Shown in pieces: positions 48,401 to 60,342 of a stretch of DNA of 64,000 nucleotides (the stretch's first letter is position 1; each line of letters opens with the position of its first letter). The notes under the pieces are model-generated. The model was not told the origin of the DNA. It worked only from the letters and a program-made list of their open reading frames with translations, and made no database searches. The stretch is taken from positions 1,460,365 through 1,524,364 of the forward strand of contig JAVSML010000027.1 of the NCBI GenBank assembly GCA_038503035.1. The letters are read 5' to 3'. The position numbers and the translations under genes were made by a program. The DNA is from Crocodylus rhombifer (taxonomy: Eukaryota; Chordata; Crocodylia; Crocodylidae).

Positions 48401-49419
48401 AGGAAAGTGCTTAACCATATGGTTAATTCCATCTATTCAGGACAACATTTAAACACATTTAAGTTCACTGGAGGAGGTGCAAAAGGTCAAATAGGGAAGC
48501 ATTCCTGAATCAGGTCCCACATTTGTGAAGATCTTGATTCCAATCTTGTGTTGCATTATGTATGGGTGGAAACCTACACCAGCACAAAATCCTACTGAAG
48601 TCAATGTTCAGTGATCCAGCTATGCATTGTCCAATCTAATACTATTGCACTTTAAAGTATTCTCCTCTGTCTACTGAAGAAAGTATTAATTTAACTGTCT
48701 CTACAGCAGACAAACTCTCTGTCTTGCTTTTTAGAATACTACATGTTTATTCTTTTAAAACAATTATACTTTGAGTATAATTATTTTATACATTTAAGTT
48801 AATGTATGCAACTGCATTTTTGTGCTGTGGTCTGTATCTTTGGCACAGTTTGCAAAGTTGTTTCTTTAAAATAAACCTATTATGCTAAGAGGCATTTTAA
48901 GTAAACTGCTATGCATTTAATCTGCAGATAAAATAGTGAAGCGCCACATACACCAACATGTGAACAACAAAAAAGCATTTATTGAGGGAGTTCTTTTAAC
49001 CATCATTTGTGTGATATTTTGTAAAATATTGTAAAATTATGGTTAATATTTAACATACAGCCATACTTAAAATAACTGCATTCTTCTACAGAAAATTGGA
49101 AGACAATCTGCCTACTAGATTTGGAAACTCTTACCTCCATATTAATACTTTAAGGGATTTAAGGGGGGGATGAGAATCATTTTTATTTTCTTTTTTGCAT
49201 AAGAATAGCAAATATATATATCCTCTGTAAAAAAGAACTTCACATGTATGAGTGTAAATCTACTGATCTCCCATTTAATTCTTGGTGCATAGAAAACAAT
49301 GGATGGATCTGATACAGCACCTGATTGATATTTCCAGGGTGTGAAAACCTCCACCATGAGATTAGGCTGATATTGCATATTCAAACACATACAATGATAT
49401 ATTTGTCATTGCTATTGAC
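45451..49419. other. AT-rich, repeat-poor stretch
   Basis: About 4 kb without gene or clear transposon. Around 48400-48620, 'aagtgcttaaccatatggtt' and 'atcctactgaagtcaatgtt' hint at worn copies of the short palindromic sauropsid repeat type (compare 16785). Confidence 0.35.
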
Positions 49420-49880
49420 CTTTATCTCTCCAGTTTCCTGACAACCTTCTACAGTTATTGACATTACAAATACCAGCGACAACGTGCAGGGCAAAGTATA
49501 ACCTTTCATTTACCTTCATGTCCCTCAAATGACTCACGTAGGTAGTTTCAACAAAAGCTGCAAACAATGATACTGTTGATTTTTTTTTCTTAACTTGCTA
49601 AAATGTTTTCCATTTTCCTCTTGTTCTCTGAAAATCATGCCAATAACTCACTACAAAGGAAACGATTTCAAATGAATACAGGTAATTAGAAGTGTCAAGA
49701 AATCAGCAGAGAGTAGGGTGTCTGCCATCATTTCTGTGGAAAGAGTGCCAGACTCCCTTTCAAAAAGGTCTTTGTCATTTTTTAATAGAAGGTAATTAAT
49801 GTAGACTACAGTAAAGTGTACAGGATCCCAGTCACTTGTCTTTCTTTCCTTAGAAATGGGACCATAAAGATGTTTTGATT
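49420..49880. other. Candidate conserved non-coding element
   Basis: Unique-looking sequence with homeodomain-type cores ('acaggtaattagaagtgtca', 'gaaggtaattaatgtagact') and no repeat signature. Proposed on composition and motif content only. Confidence 0.25.
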
Positions 49881-51365
49881 TCTAGAAACAATCTTCTGAG
49901 GTTATTTAAAAATGACTTTTAATTACAAGAATAGTCTTTTTTAGTCTTCTAAAAGCAAGAAAAGGGAGAATGTAGAAAGGGCACATTGATTACAGTGACA
50001 AAAGAAAGCTTTATTTTAAAAAAGTACAGGGCTAAGTTGTTTGTTCCAAAAGTGACACAGGATGATTTGGCACAACTAGTGATATCAGCTGAGGAGAACA
50101 TCAAAATACAGCCCATGATCATTGAAATCTATTCATCAGTACCCCACAAATCAAATATATTAATAAATCAAATGAAATACAATACTTCCGTTACCATAAT
50201 TACAGACTTTCAATGTTATTTGGAAAATGGTATCTATTTTTCCTTGTTAGGGTAACAGAACTAATTATTTTGCCATTTTGAAGAGCACCTCTCTTAGGAA
50301 TAAGAAAATATCTCCTTAAAAGGCCATTTTCAGCCTGTGGAACACATTCTACTAAGCTTGCTAAAAGCTATAAATTATATTTATCTATTTAAAAGAAGTA
50401 TGGGGGGAATATGGAGTGTGGATGTTATATTAAGTCACTTGTCCCTTAAGTTAGGTACCTTGTCTCCAGTAAAAACCCCTGTCTGAGGACAAAGCAAACA
50501 AATAAAACCACACAAATAAATAAATAAAGGCAATCCAATATGGCACAATGATGGAAACTGGAACAAAGGGCAACATTTTTTCCTGAACATTGCAAGCTCA
50601 TAAGATTCACTGCTAAACATGACATTTAGAAGCCCTTATTTTAGCATACCTGACTACAAATGGTGCCACAGTCATAAGAATTACCCATACATTTTTCAAA
50701 TATGGATAGAGTTTTCACTTTATATCTCCTAAAACAATCAATTCCACATGTTTTCAAGATGCACAATACAAGAAGGTAAATTCTTTCAGGCTGCATTTCA
50801 TTGCTAGGTAAAGACTACTCTCAAAGTTGTAAAAAATAGACATATTTCCTCTTCTCAGTTGCATCATGCTGGGTAACAAGATGGCCTATAAAGCACATTT
50901 TTCCTGATACAGTGAAGTGTATATTAATACTTTGAAATTAGAAATTGTATTTTAAACAATATGAATCGAATGTTTGTGTACAAGTCAATCATTACAAAAC
51001 AAGGATAGCAAAAACCCTTTCAGAATGACACAGGACCCCTAGGATACAGAAGGTTAGTAGTAGAATAAGACAGAGAGTACTAAAATTCAAGTAATCCAAG
51101 TACCCAGTTTCAAGTGTGCTCAGTCATTTAAAAAAGAATGAGGAAGAAAAAAACCCCAGAAATTTTGAAATTCAACAGAACAAAAATGTTTGCATTATAC
51201 CAAAACATCAATGTGACTATTACGGCGGCAAATGCATCTAAAAAGAGGTTGACCAAACTTCTAACTTAAGGAAATAAAGTATCTTTATCTTAAACATGCT
51301 TTAAACACTGCATAATTCTATTATGTAGGACCTGCAAAAAGTCATAACAAATATATAACAACAAC
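49881..51365. other. AT-rich unassigned sequence
   Basis: No gene recognised; the 89-codon plus-strand frame at 49986-50255 shows no domain. Confidence 0.3.
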
Positions 51366-51630
51366 CTACATCAACAGTTCTTGGAACATCATTAATGAGC
51401 TAGAACCCTTTACCTTAGGCCCTTGCGTACCGTGTACTGAAGTCAAAAGGAAGACTTCCAACAATTCAAATGAGTAATTAATCAAGTTTTTCACCACCCG
51501 GACATCAAGAAGAGGGTAATGCCTGGCAAGATGACTGAAACGAGGGAACCACAGATAATCTCCGACTGCTACACAGTGGGCTCCGGTTAAAAGGCTGGGC
51601 AACCTCTGCTCTACATAAAGCTTAATTTGC
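51366..51630 (-). repeat. Possible hAT-derived fragment
   Basis: Reversed, bases 51615-51560 read 'tagagcagaggttgcccagc' then 'ccttttaaccggagcccact', similar in layout to hAT ends of the CAGGGGTGGGCAACCTTTT…GAGGGCCACA kind. The remaining sequence is of unknown origin and contains a 91-codon minus-strand frame without recognisable domain. Confidence 0.35.
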
Positions 51631-51641
51631 ATTCCTAACAC

Positions 51642-52044
51642 TTAAGTAGAAGTGCTGAAGAGCTGAAAGATTAGAACCATATATCTTTTGACACTAGAAG
51701 TGTGTTCAAACATTTGAACTTATGACAAATTTGGCATCACAGCAACAGAGCAATGTTTCAAATAAATGTACTGTGGAGCATCGTATTTCAGTGAGTGTTG
51801 TGTATATTGAGCTAAAATCTGCTCTGTGTTGGAACAATATAGTTGCATTTATATAATTCTCTCCCATGAAGCTGAGCAGTATTAGAGTATTTGTGATACC
51901 ATATATATGATGTAATATACTTTATTTTCTCCACATTTTGTATTTTTATGTAAATAAAAGATTGAAGTAATTAGATAAACATTGTAAAATATAGCATGGT
52001 ACATGTCAACGAAAAAATGTAACTAAATATGCTCTCATAATGTA
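51642..52044. other. AT-rich spacer
   Basis: No feature recognised. Confidence 0.3.
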
Positions 52045-52110
52045 ATTATGTGTTTATTTCTATTCCGCCTTACCCAAAAGGCTCAGAGTGGCTTACATTA
52101 ACCCCCCTTT
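52045..52110 (-). repeat. Possible LINE/SINE tail (TATTCCGCCTTACCC…GGCTTACA)
   Basis: 'tctattccgccttacccaaa' followed by 'ggctcagagtggcttacatt' resembles the end of a repeat common in reptile genomes (CCCGCCTT.TCCC.AAGGGGCTCAG.GCGGCTTAC). The following 52110-52450, C-rich and low in G, may belong to it. Not classified further. Confidence 0.4.
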
Positions 52111-52204
52111 CTCCCACATAGGGTTCCACAAACAATACCCCGAAACTTGAGAACTCTAGCTTCCCTGGTTTCCTCCAAACATCAGCTGCCTCCCCATTAA
52201 TATC

Positions 52205-52860
52205 AACCATGCCTCTAACCAACACTCATATCCAGATACAAGAAACTTATTCCCACCTCCACCACACTCCCTGCCCATTGCTCTGCCTCACTCCCAGAGA
52301 AGATACTCCCAACCCTTCTACATCAGAACTGTAGCTGTCACTCCCTCTTCCAAAAAACACACCTAAATCCTTCTCTTTCCAAACAAACACAACACTAAAT
52401 TCAAGAGAACTCTAACAAAAAGTAGAAGAAAGTAGAAGTACCCCCTACCACTGCCACCACCAAAAGACAATGCCAATGAGTACCCTTAAGCACTATTTCA
52501 GCAGCACCCACCAGGGAGGCTTGCAGTTTGGCTGGGTTCTTCTTAATGCCACATAAGGCCTTGAAAGATCACAAGACTGTTTCCAAATAATCCCTTGCAT
52601 TTTGGGTTGCTTTGCACTGCATCACTGGCACAAAGTACCTTAAGAGCAGCAAAGCTTCTCAAAGGGATGATGATAACCTTAATGTTGGAGTGATGGAGGA
52701 AGAAATCCATCAATATCACTCTTATGAAGAATTACAATCCTACATAAATTTTCAGCATTTTAAAAATATTCCCATTCAGTATCTGGATGAACCTAAGCCT
52801 TTTTCAAGTTGCACATGAAAAACCAGTGAAACCCTCCTCATCCCAACTCTAGAATTGCCA
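52205..52860. other. Unassigned sequence
   Basis: C-rich, G-poor to about 52450, then ordinary; a 68-codon frame at 52612-52818 is without character. Confidence 0.3.
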
Positions 52861-52861
52861 A

Positions 52862-52960
52862 TAATCTGATGGTTAGAGTACTCACCTGACACGTGGGAGA
52901 CCCAGGTTCTCAGGGCTGCTCTGCCGTTCTCCCACATCCCAAGTGAGTGTCCTAATTTCT
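52862..52960 (+). repeat. tRNA-derived SINE remnant, self-complementary
   Basis: 'gatggttagagtactcacct' resembles a tRNA D-arm/A-box region and 'ggagacccaggttctcaggg' the T-arm/B-box region at normal spacing. Bases 52928-52960 ('ttctcccacatcccaagtga' on) form the reverse complement of the first part. This head-to-head layout is seen in a repeat type of turtles and crocodilians. Confidence 0.55.
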
Positions 52961-52989
52961 ACATAGTTGCCTATTCTCATGTACGTATC

Positions 52990-53510
52990 TCAGGCCCCTG
53001 CCAAACATTACACTTAAGATGTGATTAACCAGTTAATCACATCTAAAGTTGTAACCCGGCCATGCATTAAAGCAATTAATGGCATCATAACACAAGAAAG
53101 AAGTCACAAACTTATTCCGCAAAAAATACAGCTGGTTCATATGATGCCATTAATTGAATGTGTGGCCAAGTGCTCTTCCCCCTCCCTACCCAGCTGGAAG
53201 CCCCATGAGTTGATGGGGCTCTCAACTACACCGGCACATGATGTGCTCCTATAGCTGGAGGCCTGCAGTTTATGGCGTTCAAAGCCCCTGAAGTGCACCA
53301 TGCGCTCTGGTGGCTGGGAGTTCCGTCAGCTGTGAGCGCCATCAGCCGTGGGCTCCAAGCCATGGGAGCCAGCTACTTGCTGCTGGAAGGGGGAGCCCAG
53401 AATCATGATCCCAGTCTGTCCCTGCACTGGCAATAAGGTGTAATAGGATCTGATCCCACAATCACACCTCCTGCACTGTGTAGCTTGTGCATCAGATACC
53501 ATCAAGCCTT
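52990..53510 (+). mobile_element. Short element of the palindromic-head family, copy 2
   Basis: The head is a perfect hairpin: arms 53017-53028 (agatgtgattaa) and 53033-53044 (ttaatcacatct), loop ccag. The body continues with 'ctgcactggcaataaggtgt', 'ggatctgatcccacaatcac' and 'cacctcctgcactgtgtagc', matching copy 1 (4140-4640) in order. It lies between two tRNA-like segments and was probably inserted into a SINE. Confidence 0.65.
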
Positions 53511-53559
53511 TACCTGCATGGCTAGCAGGTGCCTCAATTTCTCCTGTTGGAACTGTTCC

Positions 53560-53640
53560 ACTTTGCAAAAATGCAAAGGATTTGAACCTGAATCCTATAT
53601 CTTGCATCCAAAGTGAGTGTCTTTGCACTGAGCTATAAAA
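53560..53640 (-). repeat. tRNA-like SINE segment
   Basis: On the minus strand it reads TAGCTCAGTGC (53635-53625, A-box region) and then GGTTCAAATCC (53588-53578), a perfect match to the B-box consensus GGTTCRANNCC. Spacing is that of a tRNA-derived promoter. It continues the SINE at 52862-52960 after the inserted element. Confidence 0.6.
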
Positions 53641-54469
53641 GCTGTCTCTGCCCCTAACTTAATAAATATTTAATTTACACACAGTGGAAAAGCTCTACTT
53701 GAAGCAAATGACAAATACCCACCCATAACAGTTGACCTCGTGGTGGCTAAAAGCATCCACCTGGAATTTGCCTTGAATCAAGTAGATTAAGAACATCCCA
53801 TAGGACTGCCTTGGAGCATCAAGTTACTGATCTATCTCCAGAAATTTTACACTGGACCCCAGAAACCTTTCCTGGAAAAATATTTCGGTTTCCTGAATAA
53901 ACAGCTGAATAAACATTTTCTCATTAATTAAAAAAAAAAAAAAGGAAAAAAAATATATCCAGATTGGCTCTACTCCTACACCTTTTCCCTCTGTGGCCAC
54001 CAAAGAGGACATAAATGGTGTTTTCTTCAGGCTGCTCTAACTTACCCAGAGGGCGTGCCCAAGGCAAAGATTTTGAATCGTCTCTACCCATCCTGAATCA
54101 TTCCATGCAGAGATTCTGGGCTTGTTTTGCTCAGTAGGAGTGTTTCATGATCACAGACTTTATATATAAGTATTGGTGTATTACATACTAGTATAAAGTA
54201 AATAGACATTACTGTTTATTAGCTTAATAATTTTATATTTCAAAATACTTCAGCATATGCTCAAAATATCACAATACTGTTTACACTTCCAATTTCTACA
54301 TTTTCTTCTCCAAATAAATCACTTCATGAACTACTGGCAAATGTAACAGTAACTTTACTTGCCATCTTGTGCTCTTGTTTGAATGGTCTACATATTGAGC
54401 ATGTGCCTTTTGTTTCAAGTTCAAGTATTATTCCTTATCAACAGTAAAGGAAATGTCTGTATTTTATTA
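53641..54469. other. Unassigned sequence with A-rich tract
   Basis: Bases 53929-53952 are A-rich (A13 interrupted by GG), otherwise no feature recognised. Confidence 0.3.
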
Positions 54470-54880
54470 TAAGCCATTTAAAGTCAAACAATGAAATGTA
54501 ATGGTTTCCCCTGCTAGAGTATTTTAAAGTAAAAGTCAGAACAGCCAGTTTCTGGAACAATAAATGTGTTTCCTCCACAAAAAGCCTTTTTTTATGCAAA
54601 CCCTATCAATATTTTGCAGTCCAACATATAAAAACAGCATCAATATTTTGAACCTTGACGTGCCCTTAAAAAGCATTTGGTCATGAAGACATATGTAGAT
54701 GTCTTTTGAACTGTTTATGCTTCATTTGTCCCGATGGGACTATTGGTTGCTGAACAATGACAAATAAATGAAATAAGAAGATGCTTGAAAAGAATATCAG
54801 AAGCTGCTTCAAAACTTTTGTTAATTTGCTTGCTGCAAAAATAGCTCTAATTAGTAAGGCTTTTCCATGGCATTGGTTAA
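54470..54880. other. Candidate conserved non-coding element
   Basis: Complex sequence without repeat signature, containing 'aaaacttttgttaatttgct', 'atagctctaattagtaaggc' (CTAATTAG homeodomain palindrome) and 'gaacaatgacaaataaatga' (ACAAT SOX-type and forkhead-like words). Proposed from motif density and composition only. Confidence 0.3.
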
Positions 54881-55724
54881 TATAATAGTAAATATAGTCC
54901 ACATCTTCCTGTTTATATATGTGCATGTCTCCACATATTTTATCACCCTGTTGACACTACCAGCTTGTTCTTTGCTTAAGGTATACAACATACTTTTATG
55001 TAACACAAACAAATATGAATATACAGAGTTAAAAACACTTTCACTACTAAGTGCACTGTGAAAAAACAAACCTCTTCAGCCTGAAACTTTCCTCTTTTTT
55101 TCACCAATTTCCCAATCTCCCTAAGGAAAGATACGTAAAATACGGTAAGGTTCATACATTCTGGCTCTTTCACGCCAAGAGGCAGTGAACTCCAGCATTT
55201 AAGACCCTTCATTAAGTACACACTGGTATTCCCTTCTCATTTTTCGGAAAGTAGAATTTAATAGTGATTTGCCATTTTCCAGAGATTATAAAACCTCATA
55301 CTTGACCATCAAGTATAAACATTCTCCTGCACTGGTTCTGCAAAAGTAATTGTGCAATAGTGCTATCATTTTGAGCTATGGCAATACAAGGTCAAATGTA
55401 CACCAGCATGAGTGTATACAACTGCATTAATGTCAAAATAATTGTGTCAACTACTTCTAATGGTGAATTTGGTCCACAGCATGGTACCAATAAGAGGCAT
55501 ATACAGCCATACCCAACATCAATCATTATTCAGTTACTTATTTGACATATTATTTAATGACAGTTCTGGATGCCTCTCATTACACTAAGGTAGTTTGAAT
55601 TAATTTTCTGTGTTGTTATATTTGCTGCAGTGGCTACTTTTAGTGATGAAGAAATGTTCCTTTTGCCTGGCTAATATAGAAAAGCTGCAATAGTGGTTAT
55701 TCCTTGACGTCTTTAAACAACTGA
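54881..55724. other. AT-rich unassigned sequence
   Basis: No gene; short overlapping frames on both strands are shadows. Confidence 0.3.
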
Positions 55725-55867
55725 TAGTTTGGAGGACTGATCATAAGGCAGGTACTCCCAAGTTCTAATCCTGGCTGGGTTGCTAACTCAGTTAATAACC
55801 TTGGGAGTTTATCCCAGTAGCTTTCAGTTTCACCATTTGTAATAAAGGAACCTTCCTATTTCATAAG
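55725..55867 (+). repeat. MIR-like SINE
   Basis: 'aagttctaatcctggctggg' matches the MIR B-box region, 'gttaataaccttgggagttt' the 'tgaccttgggcaag' core, and 'tttcagtttcaccatttgta' the 'cctcagtttcctcatctgta' part, in the right order and spacing. MIR is a CORE-SINE that predates amniote divergence and persists in slowly evolving sauropsid genomes such as crocodilians. Confidence 0.75.
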
Positions 55868-57584
55868 CCAAAACAAGATTAAGTACTTAATTCGGTTAAA
55901 TATTTGTACATGTCAATTGCTACATAATGCCAAATATTTTTAAACACCAGTCTGAGAAAGTTGGTGAGTTTCATCTGGAAAAGCTGTGCATGAATAAATC
56001 TATAGGGGTTTTTTTAAATTTCTCACCTCAAGATTTTGGTTTAAGTTTGGGATTTGAATGAATGCCAAGTGTAAAGCAAAGTGCAGTGCAAAATCTCTCT
56101 TTTGCAGGGTTTTAAATCAAAGTACCCAATTTAGCAAATTTGCTGTATGGAACGACAGTCTGCCAAGGTTCCTTAAAAGGTTTGTCCAAAAATATGATCA
56201 ACATGGTTTAATTTATAGCTCACGTTGGGCCCAAAATTGAATCTGAAATCTCAATTTCTCAAAAAACATTTCATTAATGTTTGAGGAAAACTTTCAAACC
56301 TCTAATCGTACCTCTTCTTGTATATCCAAAATGGAATGGATCTGTTTTCTAGAGGTGCATTGTATTTAATCCAAGATGGCAGAACTCTAATAAGAACAAT
56401 TCAAAATTGTCAATGCCATCAAACAAATCCAGCTTCAGCAATGATTTGTCCTCATACTTGGACTCTAGCTAATCAAATCCAAATGCAGCTTCCTTGGTTC
56501 ATAACCAAAAACTTTCATTTACTTTCTCACTTTTACTATCTCATAAACACACCATTACCTGAAAGAAAGTAAATACATATGAAATAATATGGGTCAACGC
56601 TGAAAACTGTGGAGTAACAAACATAGCCAAAGCAACTGAAACATCATCAATGGTGATGACAGAGACCCACCGTGTGAATTAAATATTTTTTATACATCTG
56701 AGTAACAGCTGCACTGGAACTAAATAACTTGCAATCAAAATCCCATGATTCACCATGAGCATATGAAAAATGTGACCTAAGAAAGTGGCCTAGAGGAAAG
56801 AAGAGAACCTGCCTCCAACACAGGTAGGCAACTTAAGAAGATGGAGTGCTGTAACCTTACACTCACATAACCCTCACCTCAAATGCATTAAATGACCTTC
56901 TATTTCCCTTCGCATTCAAGTAGTCTAATAAGGTATATTGGTCCATAGAATTTTGCTCACTTAATATCTATATGGCTGTTCTACTCACTATATTAACATA
57001 ATAATTGCTATGCAGTGTATTAAATATGGCTCATTTTAATGCTATATCGATAGGCCTGACCTCATAATAAATATTACTGTCCTTGGTCTTTAAATGTTGA
57101 ACAGTGATGTTCAGGTCAATGGCATATTAATAGGAGTCAACTACCTTCATGAATTTTTAATTATTTACTTTTGTTGTTTTGCACATTATACCAGTAAGCA
57201 AAGAAATTGTGATTACTTTCCCCACAAGAGGAAAGAATAACATGAAGATGCAAAATAGCAAAAAGAAAAGGGCAACTTTGATTTAATCTAACGTTTCTGG
57301 AGTTGTACTCTGCTTTTATCTGAAATTCTGGTCAAATATTTTGGCTTAGATTCAATTGATACCAACATTTGGTAACTTATTAATTTTGTATTATGACACA
57401 AAAGTGAAATATTTTATTTGGAATACAGCACTACATGATAAAGATTTCTTCTCTAAAGTTTTCAGTTTAAATGAAGATTGTGCATAACTCATACAAAGGA
57501 ATACAAGTGCAGAAAACATCTTTGTTTCAGATTTAAATTTCTTAAAACACTTTTACGCCAGCATAATGATAGCAAAATTATATC
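55868..57584. other. AT-rich unassigned sequence
   Basis: No gene or clear repeat recognised. Confidence 0.3.
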
Positions 57585-58085
57585 CACCATGGCCACGTCC
57601 AGAAGAGTGCAGCTGTGCAGTACGTGGTGCCACAGACATGTCTGATGCACCACATACTGCACATTTAGCTGTTCTCCACACTAGAAGGGAGCAGTGCAGG
57701 GTTTTTTTTTTTAGGCCCCTGGATATCCAGGGGTCAAAAACACCTGCTGAAAAAAGTGGAATGGTACATGCGGGGGGGTAGCATGTGCTAATCAAAACTG
57801 GAGTCTGACCAGCTGGAGCCACACTCCGAATGCCAGCCAGGCTCAGCATGCCTGGATTCCTGCTGCTGCAGCCCAGGGAGGCCCCCAGGATCTAATCCCA
57901 GGTAAGGCTGCTGGGGCCAATCCAGTGCTAGCCCCAGTCTCCCCTACCCCACCCAGGGTAACTTGCTTAGTGCCAGAGGGCATGTGGCACCAGCATTCCC
58001 CAGGCACAAGTAGTTGCAGCATAAGGTGCCCCACTGCTAGATGTCCCTGGGGAACCAAACATCCATGCACGTGTAGCGGCAGCCC
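57585..58085. mobile_element. GC-rich short transposon-like element
   Basis: The block starts near 'ccatggccacgtccagaaga' and ends near 'catgcacgtgtagcggcagc'; reversed, the right end (gccgctacacgtgcatgg) weakly matches the left end, and inner segments (gtgccacagacatgtc / gatgtccctgggg) also form an inverted pair. The centre has an 18 bp perfect palindrome, cccctggatatccagggg (57716-57733), next to T11. No coding capacity; target duplication not found. Confidence 0.4.
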
Positions 58086-58189
58086 ATAAGTGTGGTATTA
58101 GAAAAGAAAGAATCAGATTCATCAAACCCTTAATAATGCACCTTGAGGCTTATAAATCAATCAGCAGTGGCAAGAATGGATGAGTAAGC

Positions 58190-58560
58190 ATGCTGAGCCC
58201 CAAGAGCTGTTTGAAGAAGAGGCATGCCAGAATGGAGTACGGAACACCTCACCCTTCCATCCCCACTTTCCTCTTTAGCTTCAGCTCCAGAAGAGGAAAG
58301 GGACAGCAATGGTGGCAGTGCAGGAACATATGTCAGTGGAAGTCACTGGGGGGGGAGGGATGTCAACTTACTTTTATGTTGCCAAAAACCCTTTTTTTTT
58401 TGCCACAAGCATCTGTGGCAAAAAAATGAAGTGAAACCTCTCAGTAGCTGCTGTTCCTGTGCTGCTACCACTGCTGGAGCTTTCACCAAAGGCTCTCTCT
58501 GCAAGAAAAGTGCAAGGGGAAGAGGAGAGAGGGGGAGATCTTTAATTATCTTTAATTATT
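58190..58560. other. GC-richer unassigned block with a 13 bp hairpin
   Basis: Arms 58395-58407 (tttttttgccaca) and 58414-58426 (tgtggcaaaaaaa) pair perfectly around a 6 base loop. Frames of 79 and 114 codons here have no domain. Followed by a (ctttaatta)n-like degenerate simple sequence at 58538-58580. Confidence 0.4.
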
Positions 58561-59986
58561 TAATTTAATCTTTAATTAATCAAGTTGTGAAAGATAACAA
58601 TTGCACTTTAAAACACTCTTAACTACTCTTAACTAAATTTATCTTTTATTACATCTCACCAAAGAAATTATGTTAAGAACTCATGTTAAGATTGCTTAGT
58701 TAAGCAAATCAGGATGTGATAAAGTTAAACTTAAATAAGAAACACTAACTCTGCCCGCTGTTGCCTTAACAATATGCTGCAGTCTTTAATTCCATGTTTA
58801 TACAATAATACAAAAAATATAGCAGAATATCATTTTTTAAATGTGTATAAGATGCTATATCTTTTCCATTCTTGTACAGTCTCACAAATCTTGTCATAGT
58901 AATCCAGTAAAACATTACTGACAATGTAAAGATACTTTTTTTTGTGCTATGTTTTAATAATTTAATTATCAGCCATTAATTAGTTACTTTTACTTTCCTT
59001 AAGTGCAATTCAAGAGAGGAGACACTTAATTATAATTTAGCTTAGAAGTTGGGTGGCCTAATTATATGCCTGCATATTTCCACTATTAATCTTTATATAT
59101 AATCTGTAGTATATTTAAAAAGAAAATCAGTTTTCAGACTTCAGTGGAATTCCTTTGGCTGTCATATAAAGAGTAGCACATTACTACATAGGATATGCAA
59201 TTATACAAGTGCTTAATTGTAAATATTTTAAGCATAAAAATATGACTATATAACATTTTAGGAACTGTATGTATTTTGTTAAATAATATACTGATACAAA
59301 TAAACAAAGGGCAAAAGTTAAGGTTGCATACATAACTGTCAGACATTCAAGCTCAATTAAAATACCTGCTTTGATAAAATTAACTTTTTAAAGAAAAAAG
59401 TATAGCAAATAATACATTCCACTTAAAACTCTTCAGCTAAATCTCTCAGAGTATTTACCTTGGCTTCCCAAAAACTTTATCTCCTTTTCCCCAAGAAGAA
59501 AGGTAATTATAAGATCCACCATTTCTGTAAACCCTAACTTCACTTCCTCTTCACCTTAAAAAAATCAGCAATGAATGTTACAGTGCTTCTCACTATCTCT
59601 GCCTTATTCACTGCATACCTTAAATACATTTTTTCAATTTGGAACTAGGTACTGGCAACATGGCATGACATGCAATATGGTATTCTTTAGCTATACACTT
59701 TATAAAGCTAACGTAAAACCCTTCAGTAGAACTGTTAACAATGCCTATGTTATATTCATGTTCATGCGTTTTTGCAGAAAACAGGCCTTTGGATGGAAAA
59801 CTGTGCAAAATGAGCAGTGCATACAGAGTAAAATATTAAATGAACTTAAATAGGTCAGGTGAAGATCATGTCAGCCAACTATTGCCCTTTCACACTGAGA
59901 GCTATATCCTTACCCAGACTTACTTATATGCCAACTGTTTTGCTACTAAAATTGCGGCTGAGAGAGACCAGAAATTGTATACAGTA
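58561..59986. other. AT-rich unassigned sequence
   Basis: Beyond the degenerate 'tctttaattatctttaatta' simple sequence at its start, nothing is recognised. Confidence 0.3.
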
Positions 59987-60342
59987 GGTGCATCTACACA
60001 TCTGCAGTTGACTTATTAGCTATACAGTAAAGTGTCACAGTCTATACAGGTGCCAGTACGAGGGTGCAGCAAACTAATTAACTCTGCCATAAGATAATAT
60101 TGATGGGCACAGTACTATCTTACATCGGGGTCATTTAGTGCACTGAAACACGTGTAAACACTGAGCACAGGCATAAATTATACCCAGTCAGCCCAGCCAC
60201 CCCAGCCAGCCTGTTCTGCCCCTGTCAAAGTGCTGCTGTCCTGAACACACATGTAGACATTGCACCTAGGAGCAGCGTATTCCAGCTCAAAGAGCTCCAG
60301 AGTTTATTAATGCATCACATTAATTGCATGTATAGATGCAGC
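59987..60342 (-). mobile_element. Short element with GCATCTACA ends, copy 2
   Basis: Begins ggtgcatctacaca and ends tgtatagatgcagc; flanked by a 5 bp direct repeat CAGTA (59982-59986, 60343-60347). Its right end, reversed (gcatctatacatgcaattaatgtgatgca…), matches the left end of the copy at 25365-25775, so it is the same family in opposite orientation. Shared internal words include 'cacgtgtaaac' and 'taaactctgg'. No coding capacity. Confidence 0.75.

Noticed and set aside
51366..51641. 91-codon minus-strand frame as an exon
   Set aside because: No family recognised, and the 3' side of the same region resembles a hAT end, so a repeat origin is more likely.
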